Below, in pieces: positions 31,725 to 42,046 of a DNA stretch of 64,000 nucleotides (within the stretch, counting starts at the first letter, position 1; each line of letters begins with the position of its first letter). The notes beneath the pieces were generated by a model. The model was not told the origin of the DNA. It ran no database searches and saw only the letters and a list, made by a program, of their open reading frames with translations. The position numbers and the translations under genes were made by a program. Source of the stretch: Lepidostoma basale (lineage: Eukaryota > Arthropoda > Insecta > Trichoptera > Lepidostomatidae); contig JAHDVF020000053.1 of assembly GCA_022606425.2 (NCBI GenBank), forward strand, positions 310,001 to 374,000, read 5' to 3'.

Positions 31725-33536
31725 CGCACCAAGAAGAACAAAACAGTGACCGCCCCGTCTAGAGTTAAAATAGAAAAACTCCAAATCGATGACGTAAAAG
31801 AGAGTTATATGACGAAAGTGAATGAGAGGCTGAGTGGTCGAGAATCTGAATTTATAAGTATAGACGAGATCTGGAACAAATTGAAAGAAAGTCTATGTGA
31901 AACAGCGAAAGAGGTATGTGGTACATGTGTGCAAGGAAGAAGGAATGGAGATGCTTGGTGGGATGACTGTGTAAAAATTCTGGTCAAAGAAAAGAAGGAT
32001 GCATGGTTAAATATGATATCTGTGGATAAAAGAGATTGCGAGAAATATAAAAGAGCAAAAGAAGCATACAAAGTTTGTAAGATGAATGTCAAGTTGAAAG
32101 TGAGAGAGAAAAAGGATAAACTGAAGGAGGAAGACGGTCTCAAGATGACGAGTCACTTTCAGAGCAACATAAAAATGTTCTGGAAGGAAGTCAAAAAGGC
32201 CCGGAATCCTCCCGAAAATGGTTGTGTGAAAGCAATTTTGAGTTGTGAGGGAAGAATGATTACTGATTTTGACAGTATACAAGGAAGATGGATGGAATAC
32301 TTTGAAGATGTATATGGCAGTGAAATGACTGAAAGTTCAATGAGAAGGAGCGTTACAAATGTGAGTTGTACGAATAGCGAAAGAGATATGACAGAAATAA
32401 GTTTGAACGAAATAGTAAAATCTGTAAGCTGTATGAAAGGTGGAAAAGCTGTTGGTTATGATTGTGTCGCTTTGGAGTTTATTAAAAACGGTGGGCCGGT
32501 TGTTGCAGCGTGGTTATACAGACTCTTTAACCAGTGTTTAGAGGAAGGATATACGCTGCTCGACTGGAGGAGGGCTGTTATCATGCCTCTATATAAGGGA
32601 AAGGGGTCTCGTATGGACTGCGGAAATCACCGGGCAATAAGTCTGTTAAGCGCCGTTGGTAAACTCTACGGCCGAATTTTAATAGAAAGAGTAAAAAAGA
32701 CGACGACTGAAAGAGTATGGGATGTTCAAGGCGCTTTTATGACCGGAAGAGGATGTATGGATCAGATTTTTGCACTTCGAACGCTTGCGGAGAAGTTTAT
32801 GGCCAAAAACCGTAAGCTTTTCTGTGCGTTTGTCGATTTGCAAAAAGCCTATGATCGAGTGAACAGAGATAAACTGTGGTCAATCTTGTCCGGAGTGAGC
32901 ACAAAACTGATACGGGCGGTTGCTTCTCTCTACGAAGGGAGCACTGCCAGTGTTAGGGTAAATGGAGACATCACGCCTTGGTTTGATATCACGAAGGGTG
33001 TTAAGCAGGGCTGCGTGATGTCTCCATGGTTGTTCAATCTGTATATGGACAAGTGTATGAAAGAACTTAAAGGTATAAATGCTGGTGCTAAGATGAGTGA
33101 TTTATCTGTAAACTGTCTGCTTTACGCGGACGATGCCGTTCTCGTTGCGGATAGTGCGGACGAATTACAAATCTTGGTGTCGAGAATGAATGAGGTATGC
33201 AAGTCAAATGATTTAATGATGAATGTCGGAAAGTCAAAGGTGATGGTTTTCGAAAGGGATGAGCAAATGACAGTTTGTAATATAAGTGTGAACAAAGAGA
33301 ACTTGGAACAGGTGAGGGAATTTGTGTATTTAGGTAGTATGTTCACAGCAGATGCCCGAACGGATAGTGACGTCGAAAGAAGGGTTGGTGCGGGTAACAA
33401 AGTGAATGGAGCTTTAAAAAATAGTTATTGGAAACAAGAATTTATCAATGAAAGCGAAAACGGCCGTTCACAATGGAGTTCTGGTCCCAACCTTAATGTA
33501 TGGAAGCGAAGCATGGAACTGGCAAAAGAAGGATGA
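31725..33536 (+). pseudogene. LINE-A reverse transcriptase, in frame with the endonuclease, frameshifted near its end
   Basis: The frame is open from the codon after the TAG; the first ATG is at 31809. A Lys/Glu-rich linker comes first, then reverse transcriptase blocks in order: GKAVGYDCVALEFI, WRRAVIMPLYKGKG, CGNHRAISLL, CAFVDLQKAYDRV (first catalytic Asp), GVKQGCVMSPWLFNLYMD, and LLYADDAVLVAD with the YADD catalytic motif at 33123-33134. Thumb sequence follows (FVYLGSMFTADARTDSDVE, RVGAGNKVNGAL). At 33416-33421 an extra A in an A6 run shifts the frame, and a stop follows 38 codons later. The fragments at 7363 and 57655 keep the correct frame here. With the catalytic core intact, this copy died recently. 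Confidence 0.85.
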
Positions 33537-33954
33537 GAGTAGAATAAATGCGGTAGAGATGAGGTCCCTAAGACGTATGTGTGGTAGAACGATATACGAC
33601 AGAATCTCAAATGCTGATATAAGAAAGGAATGTAGAGCGGAAGAAGGTATTATGAACAAAATTATGAAAGGATCGCTGCGTTGGTTCGGACATATGGAAC
33701 GCATGGATGGAGAAAGAATGGTTAAGAAAGTATACGTTAATGATGTAAATGGGGTACGAAGTCGAGGCAGACCGAGGAAAACATGGCATGACCAAATTAA
33801 TCAAATTTTAAAGGTTGGTCATGTTAGAAGTCGGAGGAATCGACGTGCGTGTATGACTCGTTGTATGAATGTGGAGGAAGCTAGAGAGGTTTGCCAGGAT
33901 AGAGTAGTGTGGCGGTCCATTCTCTCTGCCTACCCCTGCGGGGAAACGGCGTGA
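33421..33954 (+). pseudogene. LINE-A C-terminal domain, displaced into another frame
   Basis: Continuation of the reverse transcriptase protein after the frameshift: TAVHNGVLVPTLMYGSEAWN, INAVEMRSLRRMCGRTIYDR, MNKIMKGSLRWFGHMERMDG, GRPRKTWHDQI and a terminal Arg/Cys segment (RNRRACMTRCMNVEEAREVC), ending AYPCGETA at TGA. The WFGH and GRP..W motifs are typical of LINE C-termini. These ~175 residues are the part most often retained in 5'-truncated copies across this window. The hairpin that ends the element overlaps the last codons. Confidence 0.85.
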
Positions 33955-33975
33955 TGGTTTTTTTTGTTTGTTTGT

Positions 33976-34890
33976 TGTTATATTCAATTTACGCACCTTT
34001 TTTAACTTATCGATATATAGTGTATATAGTTTAACTCCCATCTGAGGTTTTCCATGGTTCCCTCAGCTGTCAGACGAATGTTGGGATGCTAGGTAGCTAG
34101 CCCATGGAATCACAAGCCAGACACACTTACAAACACTAATATAAAATCGCACACAAAGACACTCTTTCCAACTTAGCTTACACCGTCTTGAACAATTAAA
34201 AAATCGAGACATTAAGACACAAAGACAATCAAGTAAAAAAAATAACTATTTGTTTTAAACTATTTTTATTTAAAAAACGATTTCAATGTTTTTACGTACT
34301 TTGTTTTATCAATTTGCAGGTTTTTAATATTTAATATCGATGCCAAAAAATATTTCAATTAATCAATTGTATTTTTAAAGTAATAAAAAACGTATTGGTA
34401 AATTGTCATTATCTTCCTTATTTCATATTGAAATTATTTAAACCAAATTGATATAACTTGATACTGTTCAAGCATATACGAGTATAAATAATTATTTTGT
34501 AAATATGAGTACCCAGAAAATGTTATCAAATGGATTGTTAATATATTATGATATAATTACACAATAAATCATGTTTCGTGGCTCCATGCATGGTGAAACT
34601 ATTATATAACACCCGACTACCATAGAACCGACACAATGTCGGCCAAATTTTTCACAACATAACAAGAGAATAGAAGTGAAAATGCCATTTCAGGTCCTTC
34701 TCTGCGAAACTAGTTTGCCATTGACACGAATTGTTGAAGATTGTTCGTTTGTTATATATCATAGAAGACGACTGTTTAAATAATTTGGAATGTAAAACCT
34801 GTAAGCATTTTCTTTTGTTTAAAAAAAAATACTGAGTCAGTGGATTCAAATCAATGGTATTAAAATGTATATTTCATTCTCCAATACTCA
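33976..34890. other. Intervening DNA, one possible retroelement remnant
   Basis: 34035-34125 (ctgaggttttccatggttcc, gaatgttgggatgctaggta) is richer in GC than its surroundings and looks like a repeat end, but I cannot assign it. The rest is AT-rich. Confidence 0.4.
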
Positions 34891-34894
34891 CTAT

Positions 34895-34985
34895 TATGAA
34901 GAAGGAATCTGGCTGTGTCCAGTCTTGAACCAATGCCACCTGGATCAGGAGTCAAGTGTTCTGTCCCTAGGCCACCACCTAATTA
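34895..34985 (-). repeat. Possible tRNA-like SINE head
   Basis: The minus strand has ggtggcctagggacagaaca and ggcattggttcaagactgg, arranged like A and B boxes. There is no body match to the main SINE family. Confidence 0.35.
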
Positions 34986-35089
34986 AAAAAAATATAAAAA
35001 ATATTATGTTTCATTCCTAGGGATTGGTTTGCAGGAAAGTCTATAAGCATATGTGCTGTTTCTTGGGATATTACTTTGGCCTTTTTAAT

Positions 35090-35245
35090 GGCAAAGCCAA
35101 TCTTACCCCATTCTTATCGTTACGTGAATTCTTATCAGACTAAAGACAGCTTAATTTTTTTCTCACACTTTCAACAACGGGAATCGAACCGGGGACCTTC
35201 GGTGTGGCAGTCATAACTATTGCCACTCTGTAACGAAGGCTAATA
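35090..35245 (-). repeat. tRNA-derived SINE
   Basis: On the minus strand: gccttcgttacagagtggca (A-box region), ggtccccggttcgattcccg (B box), then gctgtctttagtctgataag and gaattcacgtaacgataaga, the same body as the SINE at 18391. The cloverleaf is incomplete. Confidence 0.7.
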
Positions 35246-35914
35246 TGTATTTAATTTTATTCCACTGTTAGCAAAATATTTTAAAATTACAGTAAAACTA
35301 AATTTTTGGTCTCTCAATATAATCCTTATAAAATATTTGTGGGAAAATATAAATATTTGGTGTTCAATTTAAGTGAAAGAACTTAAAGTTTTAGCACCTG
35401 TGGCGGAGTACATGCCTCGTGTATCATTGGTATTCGAGTCAGTGCAAGTTGGAATTGTTTGCATTGCATCAGGTCATCCTTGAACTTTACTGGAATTATT
35501 TAAGATAACATAGGAAACACAAATGTTTGGTTTAGAAACAAATAGTTAATGATTCCTTCAAGGTTACTGATTTCTATTCGGGTTTCAGCGGGGAGAGGTT
35601 TAATATTTTGGAACAATAGCTAATAATAATCCATTATTACTCTTAAACGTGCTAAGTTGCTTTTTATTTACATAAACGTCGCTGAAAAGGTTAAGTGGGT
35701 AATATTCATTTATCTAAAATAATATTATAAATGTTCAATACATAATCATCAAAATAACTAACATTCGTCACATTGATTTAAGAAACCTTTAAACCGACTT
35801 AATTGATGATTAATTCATAACAAAATTGATTATTCTAAACTTTTATTTTGAAAATGTCATTACAATAACATCTATGTATCAGCATCTATTTTTTTTTTAA
35901 ATACATATTTTATT
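35246..35914. other. AT-rich DNA, nothing recognised
   Basis: A short segment at 35395-35465 (cacctgtggcggagtacatg, gtattcgagtcagtgcaag) is faintly SINE-head-like. No gene seen. Confidence 0.45.
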
Positions 35915-36170
35915 AGCGGAGAGGTGATCTGTGAAATTAAAAGTTCCAATATAGTTTTGTGATATTTTATAACAACGAAAACGTCTGTTTTTCTAGAGAG
36001 CTGGCTAAATTTCATTGGAATGACATATTTCGTCATGCTTAGACATTTAATGAAGCATGTCGAAAGGTTTCATTCTCATAAAATAGAATTAAACACTTGA
36101 AAACAATCGTTTTCATTCTTATCGAATGCTTAATGTGGAGTTTAACATCAATGTTCAAGAAACGATAAAT
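35915..36170. repeat. M1 foldback element copy
   Basis: cgaaaacgtctgtttttcta..ggaatgacatatttcg and the mirrored half tcgaaaggtttcattctcat..tgaaaacaatcgttttcatt, ending with catcaatgttcaagaaacga. Confidence 0.65.
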
Positions 36171-36479
36171 AGATTATCATATTATATTATTCACTTTGCA
36201 TAAATACAAAAGACTATTTTTATTCATTATACATACACCTATTAATTATAATTAAACGGAATTATGGTTCGACAAATTGCATTTAATTTTCTTGTTAACA
36301 AACGACAAGTTTCGGAAAACTATGTATTTAACGTTCACCAACGGTATGAGGATGTAAATTAAATCAAAATGTCATTCTTCCGCTGAAAAAGGTGTATCTA
36401 ACTCTTCTCCAAAATCGTTTAGGTAAAATCGTACTTAAGTATGTAATTGTATTAACTTATTTGTTTCATTATGGCATAT
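36171..36479. other. AT-rich DNA, nothing recognised
   Basis: No supported feature. Confidence 0.5.
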
Positions 36480-36725
36480 TTGGAAGACATTCACACGATA
36501 AATACGATCTGCTGCATCTCATCATGAAAGGGAAGACTGAGGGTAGACGCGGTGTGGGAAGACCCCAGATGTCCTGGCTCGAGAATATCAAGGAATGAAC
36601 CGGAATTCGAAGGGTGGGGAGTTGTTCCGTCTGGTACAGGACAGAGAGACCTACGCCAGAGCAATAGCCGACGTCGGGGGTATCTGCCATGGCAATCCAA
36701 GAAAAGGAAGAAGATTTATTTCGTT
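36480..36725 (+). mobile_element. LINE-C 3' fragment
   Basis: Reads KYDLLHLIMKGKTEGRRGVG then RPQMSWLENIKE and, after a TGA, NRNSKGGELFRLVQDRETYA and AIADVGGI. It matches the LINE-C C-terminus (SWLRN.., AQDRD.., IANV..G) at 21365. Confidence 0.75.
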
Positions 36726-36829
36726 GTTACGTGAATTTTACATAATAAACACACGCATTAACTACAAAGTAAACAAAATTGAATAAATATATTTAAGCTG
36801 TGATAACAATGGAAAGGGGGAGTAATGCG
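36726..36829. other. Short spacer
   Basis: AT-rich; nothing recognised. Confidence 0.4.
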
Positions 36830-37165
36830 GATCCTATTGACTCTTCGAGCGGTGCATGATCATCACCGTGGTGATGGCCATGCTACGTTGGAGGACTGAT
36901 CTGATCCCAAGTACCTATCCACACCTCCTCGACTTTGGTCTCCCCTGGAAACTATGCGAAATGTTAGAGATCGAGTGTGAATAACCTCGGTGGATAATTT
37001 TGATGCATAGGCTAACGTGGAAGAACACCTCGCCAACCTGTCTGGCAAGCGTGTCGTTGTAATGCCAACCACCCCCCGTATGACATTTCATACATGGAGA
37101 AATATGGGGGAGGCCTATGTCCAGCAGTGGACGACAACGGCTGTTAAAGAAGAAGAAGAAGAACT
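36830..37165 (+). mobile_element. LINE-E 3' end with GAA tail
   Basis: The ending gggggaggcctatgtccag, cagtggacgacaacggctg and gaagaagaagaag reads MGEAYVQQWTTTAV, a C-terminus very common in lepidopteran LINEs. Sequence upstream to ~36830 is GC-richer and probably part of the same insertion but decayed. Confidence 0.75.
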
Positions 37166-37239
37166 ATGTAAACTATTACATTGGCGATGTAATATTATTC
37201 ATAAGCATACTCGTATACATGCGCCCTAGCGCTCAATTT

Positions 37240-37625
37240 ACGAAAGGTTTAAGACCACCGAACGTACGTCCGAAGAAAGCGATTAAATTTATTCAAATAA
37301 ATTCGTATTTTCTCCTAAAAAAGGTTTTTTGTTCCGAGTGTATTATTAGCATTATGCGGGGCCTAAGCCATCGTGTTGCATAACGATTCTGTCGCGAGAA
37401 AAGGGAAACCGTTGCGTCACCCAGGCCGTCGCGCGTACGCGCTCTGGAGACGGAGAGAGAAATTGTTCTTGACACACTGCGGTTTTATTGACCTCCATCA
37501 TCTTCGTATTCCATTTGACACTCCCATTGTAGGTTCCCAGAACATTGCACAATCTCTCGGAAACGTTCTCAAATATCACGTCCGGGGGTACGGCTGTCAT
37601 TGAGAAGACAGTTTCGAGCCAAATA
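37240..37625. other. GC-richer island, function unknown
   Basis: Clearly less AT-rich than its surroundings. Open frames run on both strands (plus 37373-37603, 76 residues; minus 37352-37600, 82 residues). I recognise no domain, splice pattern or repeat counterpart in the window. It could be a host exon, a decayed element or a regulatory region. Confidence 0.35.
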
Positions 37626-38160
37626 AGTTAATCAATCGCAAATAAAAGTAGTTTCCTATTTATCACTGTTTTGCAATCTAATACATTTGAATCTCTCCTC
37701 GTTTTCATTCAATCAAATATTTATTTATAAATAATGACACGGTCACCATTTTAGTTCATTTTTTCGTATCTTCATTTATGCTAAAATCATTATAAGTAAC
37801 GCCTTGTTTGTTAAGCTTTTATTCATTAAAAAAATGATTTATTATATTATATAAATACTCGTTAATAAAATCCAGATGCTTTTAAATATTCAACTTGTAC
37901 ATTATTTAATCTTATCTCTAAATATTCTTATCAATGAGTTTAAAACAAAATGTACATCCCATTATTGGAACATATGTTTCTAAGTATATTAATAATATCA
38001 TACAGAATCTCGATCAAAATATGAGAAAAAACGAAGCTATTCTTCAAACATGTGCTCAGTGATAAATCATCTGGCGCCAAGATCTCTGGCTGAACAGAAT
38101 ATAATATTTTTTAACTATTCCACATTTATTTTCATCTAAACTATCTTAACACTTAATTAA
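37626..38160. other. AT-rich DNA, nothing recognised
   Basis: No supported feature. Confidence 0.5.
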
Positions 38161-38470
38161 TCGCACATGCACTGCCCACTACGTACTCCGCCAAACAAAA
38201 TGGTCTCACGCAGAATGCTATCTCCTACCACAACTCCATCCAGGCACTGCTCCTCTTATCTTCCTCTCGGGAACAAACTTTTTTATAAATACAATCCCAA
38301 CCCTAACTGGTCTTCCATTCCTTGATAATAATGTAAGACTTTATCATAATCCCTAAATCCCCCCTGCCCCTCTTTCGGAGGGACACTCCGGGCCATACAT
38401 TTAGCCCCATCATAAAACAACTACCAAATCACATTCCAACAATGTTTTCTACAGACGTAAGAGGAATAGC
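38161..38470. other. C-rich stretch, possible LINE remnant
   Basis: tcccccctgcccctctttcg, gagggacactccgggccata and nearby C-rich sequence look like the terminal part of a retroelement. No coding motif could be confirmed. Confidence 0.3.
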
Positions 38471-38547
38471 CATTAGAGCTGAACCTCTGTAAGCCAGAAG
38501 ATCCAAGTCCAAGGGATTTTACAAAAAAATATTATTTAATAGCTATT

Positions 38548-38607
38548 TAACTAACCATCACGCCGTCTTTCCGATGTGGTTGGCCAAAAGAATGGACTGC
38601 CACAGTT
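38548..38607 (-). mobile_element. LINE-A 3' terminus only
   Basis: ctaaccatcacgccgtcttt and gaatggactgccacag are the complement of the last ~60 bp of LINE-A. Confidence 0.65.
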
Positions 38608-38749
38608 TAAACGATGAGACACTCGATAAATGCTACACATTTATTAATTAGAGTACTAACGTGCGCCCTAAAAGTAAGCAAAATGAACTATTTAGTAACA
38701 TTCTATTATGCATATAACGCATTTTATAATTTGTGGACAAATTATAAAA

Positions 38750-38935
38750 TGCGTCAGAAAAATGGTACGATCAAATCAATCAAATATTAAATGTCAGTCA
38801 CGTGAAGAGTGCGTGCATGACACGATGTACGAATGTAGAGGTATCTAGAGAAGTATGTCTGGACAAAACAGGGTGGTGGTACATTATTATTCCCTACCCT
38901 CTGGGGAGATGGCGTGATGGTTAGTTAGTTAGTTT
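38750..38935 (+). mobile_element. LINE-A 3' end with (GTTA)n tail
   Basis: Starts in the TWYDQINQIL block, continues with the terminal Cys/Arg segment, a CCCTCTGGGG hairpin variant, gatggcgtgatgg and gttagttagttag. Confidence 0.75.
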
Positions 38936-39494
38936 ATTCTTCTAAGTACGTTAAATATGGTACCAGTAGACGATGTACTAATCATTATTAATTTACGTGC
39001 ATTTCTTTTCAACTTGCGTTCGGGTTTAATCCGTCGTTGTTTTCTTTGCGGTTTCGTAGATAGCCTCGCAGACATTATTTTGCAAATTCTCATAAATCAA
39101 CGCGCAATACTGCAACGTGCTTTATGATATTTAGCTCCTCTTGTGAAAACTCTTATTATGCGGGGAAACAATGGAGTAAATTGCATTTTATTGTCCGCGC
39201 TCGCAGACAGTAGACAGTTCTCTCTCGCACTTTATATTCGAGTATTCCATTCATTTGGGGGAAAACATTCCATCACTTCATTTGTAAGGATTGTTATGAT
39301 GAATACTAATTCGCCTTATCATCAATACCTCCATCAGAAACTATTGTGATTATGTAATATGTCTTGTTAACCCGTCACATCCCAGCAAGCTATATCAAGC
39401 TAAAAACATTTTTCTTGGACTTTGCCATTTCCCACCTTAAGTGTCATAATTAAAGATAATGAAAATATTAAAAAATTAGAAGATGGAAGCTGGA
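38936..39494. other. Intervening DNA, nothing recognised
   Basis: Somewhat less AT-rich between 39030 and 39270, but no domain or repeat seen. Confidence 0.45.
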
Positions 39495-39990
39495 AACAAA
39501 TAAATGGAGTTCTAGTCTCAACCCTTATGTGTGGAAGTGAAGCTTGGAATTGACAGAAGAATGATGGAAGTATGATAAATGCCGTAGAAATGAGGTCACT
39601 AAGAAGAATGTGCGGAAAAACAATGTATGATAGAATATCTAATGTCGAAGTAAGAAAGGAACGTAAGGCTGATGAATTCGTGATAAATAAAATTAAGATA
39701 GGGTCACTAAGATGGTTTGGACTTATGGAACGAATGGATGAGGGAAGAATAGTTAAAAAGATATATACAAGTAGTGTGAATGGGGAGAGAAGTCGAGGAA
39801 ATCCAAGGAAGACATGGCATGACCAAATAAACCAATCACTGAAAGGCGACCATGTTCGAAGTAGGAACAATCGACGAGCGTGTTTGTCACGATGTGTGAA
39901 TGTAGAAGATTCCAGAGAATTATGCCAGGATAGAACACTGTGGCCTCCCCCTCCGGGGAAACGACGTGATGGTTAGTTAGTTAGTTAGAA
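39495..39990 (+). mobile_element. LINE-A 3' fragment with hairpin and tail
   Basis: Runs from the GVLVSTLMCGSEAWN block to a CCCCCTCCGGGG hairpin variant, acgacgtgatgg and (GTTA)n ending near 39988. Confidence 0.85.
39572..39976 (+). pseudogene. LINE-A C-terminal frame, 134 residues open
   Basis: Reads INAVEMRSLRRMCGKTMYDR, INKIKIGSLRWFGLMERMDE, RGNPRKTWHDQINQSLKGDH and SRNNRRACLSRCVNVEDSRE, ending at the same stop region as the long copy. A TGA upstream (39553-39555, where others have TGG/CAA) closes the frame on the left. No activity is possible without the rest of the protein. Confidence 0.8.
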
Positions 39991-40002
39991 GAAGGACGGT
40001 AG

Positions 40003-40155
40003 TAAGGTAAGGCTACGATGAGAGGACGAATTTAGGAAGGACGCAATCCAGCTGCTGCAAATACAGAATCGGAGAGTCGGAAGACAGGAAAAGTTGGAGG
40101 CGAGGACTGATGGATGCCTAAGCTCGATATGGTCTGTAAGACCACCTAAGAATAA
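40003..40155 (+). mobile_element. LINE-F 3' fragment
   Basis: aaggctacgatgagaggacg, gcaatccagctgctgcaaat and ctaagctcgatatgg match 22925-23278 in order. Confidence 0.55.
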
Positions 40156-40234
40156 AAAAATCTGATAACATAATTTTAAAATTATTTTTAAAAAATGTAA
40201 AAAATCTTTTTTAAATGTATATTTATAATATAAT

Positions 40235-40345
40235 AGTTAAAATCCTTGAATGTTTGTGTCTTCGACCGGTTTTAGCAGTTCGCTGCCATCTTCTGGTTTA
40301 TGAAAAATGGTGAAAATTAATTTTAACTAAATATACATTTTAAAA
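40235..40345 (-). repeat. M3 element arm
   Basis: The minus strand reads aaaccagaagatggcagcga, actgctaaaaccggtcgaag, acacaaacattcaagga. The stem is imperfect (GGCAG/CUGCU) and GAAA has become AAAA. Confidence 0.6.
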
Positions 40346-40469
40346 GTATTGTTCACATTTTTTTTTTGTTTTTCATTAATTACAATGAACATTCTACCAT
40401 GAAATTTAGAATAACAACATTGTTTTTTTAATGATTAATATATAAGTATAATAATATATCCTACATATA

Positions 40470-40860
40470 AATAAAGTTCTTTGGATACAAGTCCTATAGT
40501 GGCAAAGGGAATAGAAACGAGAGCTGACACCATCATAACAAAAAGTCTCATAAGAACCACAGAAATGAAGACTCTCCGATCCGTTGCGGGAACGACACTC
40601 CGAGACAGAATAAGAAATTCTGAAATAAGAAAGATCTGCAATGTAGAAGATGTCGTGCGATGGGGAAGACTGAGAAGACGCTACTGGAGAGATCATGTGG
40701 AAAGAGCGTGTTCTGAAAGAGTGGTAAATGTAGCCACATATAAAGTGCCAACAGGAAATCGACTTGCAGGAAGACCACCTAAAAGATGGCGAGACAGTTG
40801 GACATCTGCATCCCTGGAACAGGCTCCGAGAAATAACAGGACACAGTCGTAAATAAAGAA
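40470..40860 (+). mobile_element. LINE-B 3' fragment, best-preserved
   Basis: Contains the 123-residue open frame described at 40481. It ends in a weak aagaataagaataagaagatg tail near 40875. This is the reference copy for LINE-B here. Confidence 0.8.
40481..40852 (+). pseudogene. LINE-B C-terminal frame
   Basis: Reads GIETRADTIITKSLIRTTEM, KTLRSVAGTTLRDRIRNSEI, CNVEDVVRWGRLRRRYWRDH, VERACSERVV and GRPPKRWRDSW. The WRDHVER and GRPPKRWRD motifs correspond to WFGHMER and GRPRKTW in LINE-A, so it is the equivalent post-reverse-transcriptase region of a related LINE. It is 5' truncated, with no start codon of its own. Confidence 0.8.
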
Positions 40861-41494
40861 TAAGAATAAGAAGATGAAGGATACATGTATGAAATTCTAC
40901 AAAACGAAACTTATTTATATAAACATCATTAGCATACACTAGTAGTAATTGGAAAGAGTAAATAGTACTAGTAACACTAGGAGTAATAGCAATGTGTATA
41001 ATCCAATACGCAGTTTCTATTCATTTTATCAGCAATTTATACAAATTATAAATATTTTCTCTACGAGAAAAGAAAAAAAATATTTTGAAAATAGTTTTAT
41101 TATGGTAAACGGTGAAATCTTTCGATTTCCTAATGCGTCATAATAAAACTATTCCAACCTTTAACCTCCCAAAGAGCCATATCTGCCATAAAATAAATTG
41201 TTTTTTTATCATATCTTTTGAATACGTAATATTTGCTTTTTTCCATGAGTACTTAAAAGGTCATAGGTAAAAAATACCATTATTGTGTTGGTGGTGGTAG
41301 CCTACCACATTCAACCACCTACGAGTAGATGAATGATATGTTCGTATGCGTTAATGGCGGCACAAAAATACACCATACTAAATCATCCACGACGTTGTAA
41401 ACTGTAACCATATCCGAAACGGTGTAACAACAAGTGACAAGATACACGGTTACCTCCAGAACTAAATTACTTATAATTACAACAACAACATAAC
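40861..41494. other. AT-rich DNA, nothing recognised
   Basis: No supported feature. Confidence 0.5.
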
Positions 41495-42046
41495 AGTAAG
41501 TTGATTTATACTTAGGAAATTAAAATTTGTTTAATTTAATAATATGTTTAATAATGTTTAATCCACTATTTATTTCAAAACATTAAAAAACACAACATGT
41601 TTCGGAGGATACCTCCCTCCATCTTCAGGTTTAAAAATATAATGAAAACTAAACAAAGAAAGACTAATAAAAACGGATTGAAAATTCGATGCAATAATTC
41701 AAATTTAAAAATTAACCTGGGCCATTTGTTATAAGTAGGTACTAACAGTAAGAGTTAAATAAAAGTTTAAGTAAATAATATCATATATTAATAATAATAC
41801 ATGATGATAATATAAAAAAATGTAATTTAGAAAAAAAATACGTTTGAAAAGACATCACGTATATAGAAATTAATAAATGATTAATTTGTATTTGATTGAG
41901 AATGGGTGCTTCGGAGATTAAATGAATACAAAGTATTTAAGGAAAAAGGAGTAAAAGGAGGAATCTGATTATTAATTATGATTTTACCCAATTTCACCAA
42001 CTTGAGGATTTCTAAATTTATCATCCTTTATTATTATTATTTAATA

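Larger units (their letters stand above)
30600..33975 (+). mobile_element. LINE-A, near-full-length non-LTR retrotransposon
   Basis: One reading frame encodes an apurinic-like endonuclease followed by a reverse transcriptase and a long C-terminal region. It is interrupted once by TAG (31722-31724) and once by a one-base insertion in the A run at 33416-33421. The 3' end is tccattctctctgcctaccc, a CCCCTGCGGGG hairpin, then aaacggcgtgatgg. Its tail is T/GTTT-rich (ttttttttgtttgtttg) and not (GTTA)n as in most other copies. The 5' boundary is not fixed; I place it where the AT-rich leader (similar in style to the mini-LINE leader) begins. I cannot place the clade firmly; single-frame EN-RT resembles RTE-type LINEs. 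Confidence 0.85.

Noticed and set aside
33468..33804. Minus-strand open frames opposite the LINE-A C-terminus
   Set aside because: Shadows of the conserved plus-strand frame; the same minus-strand shadows recur at other LINE-A copies.
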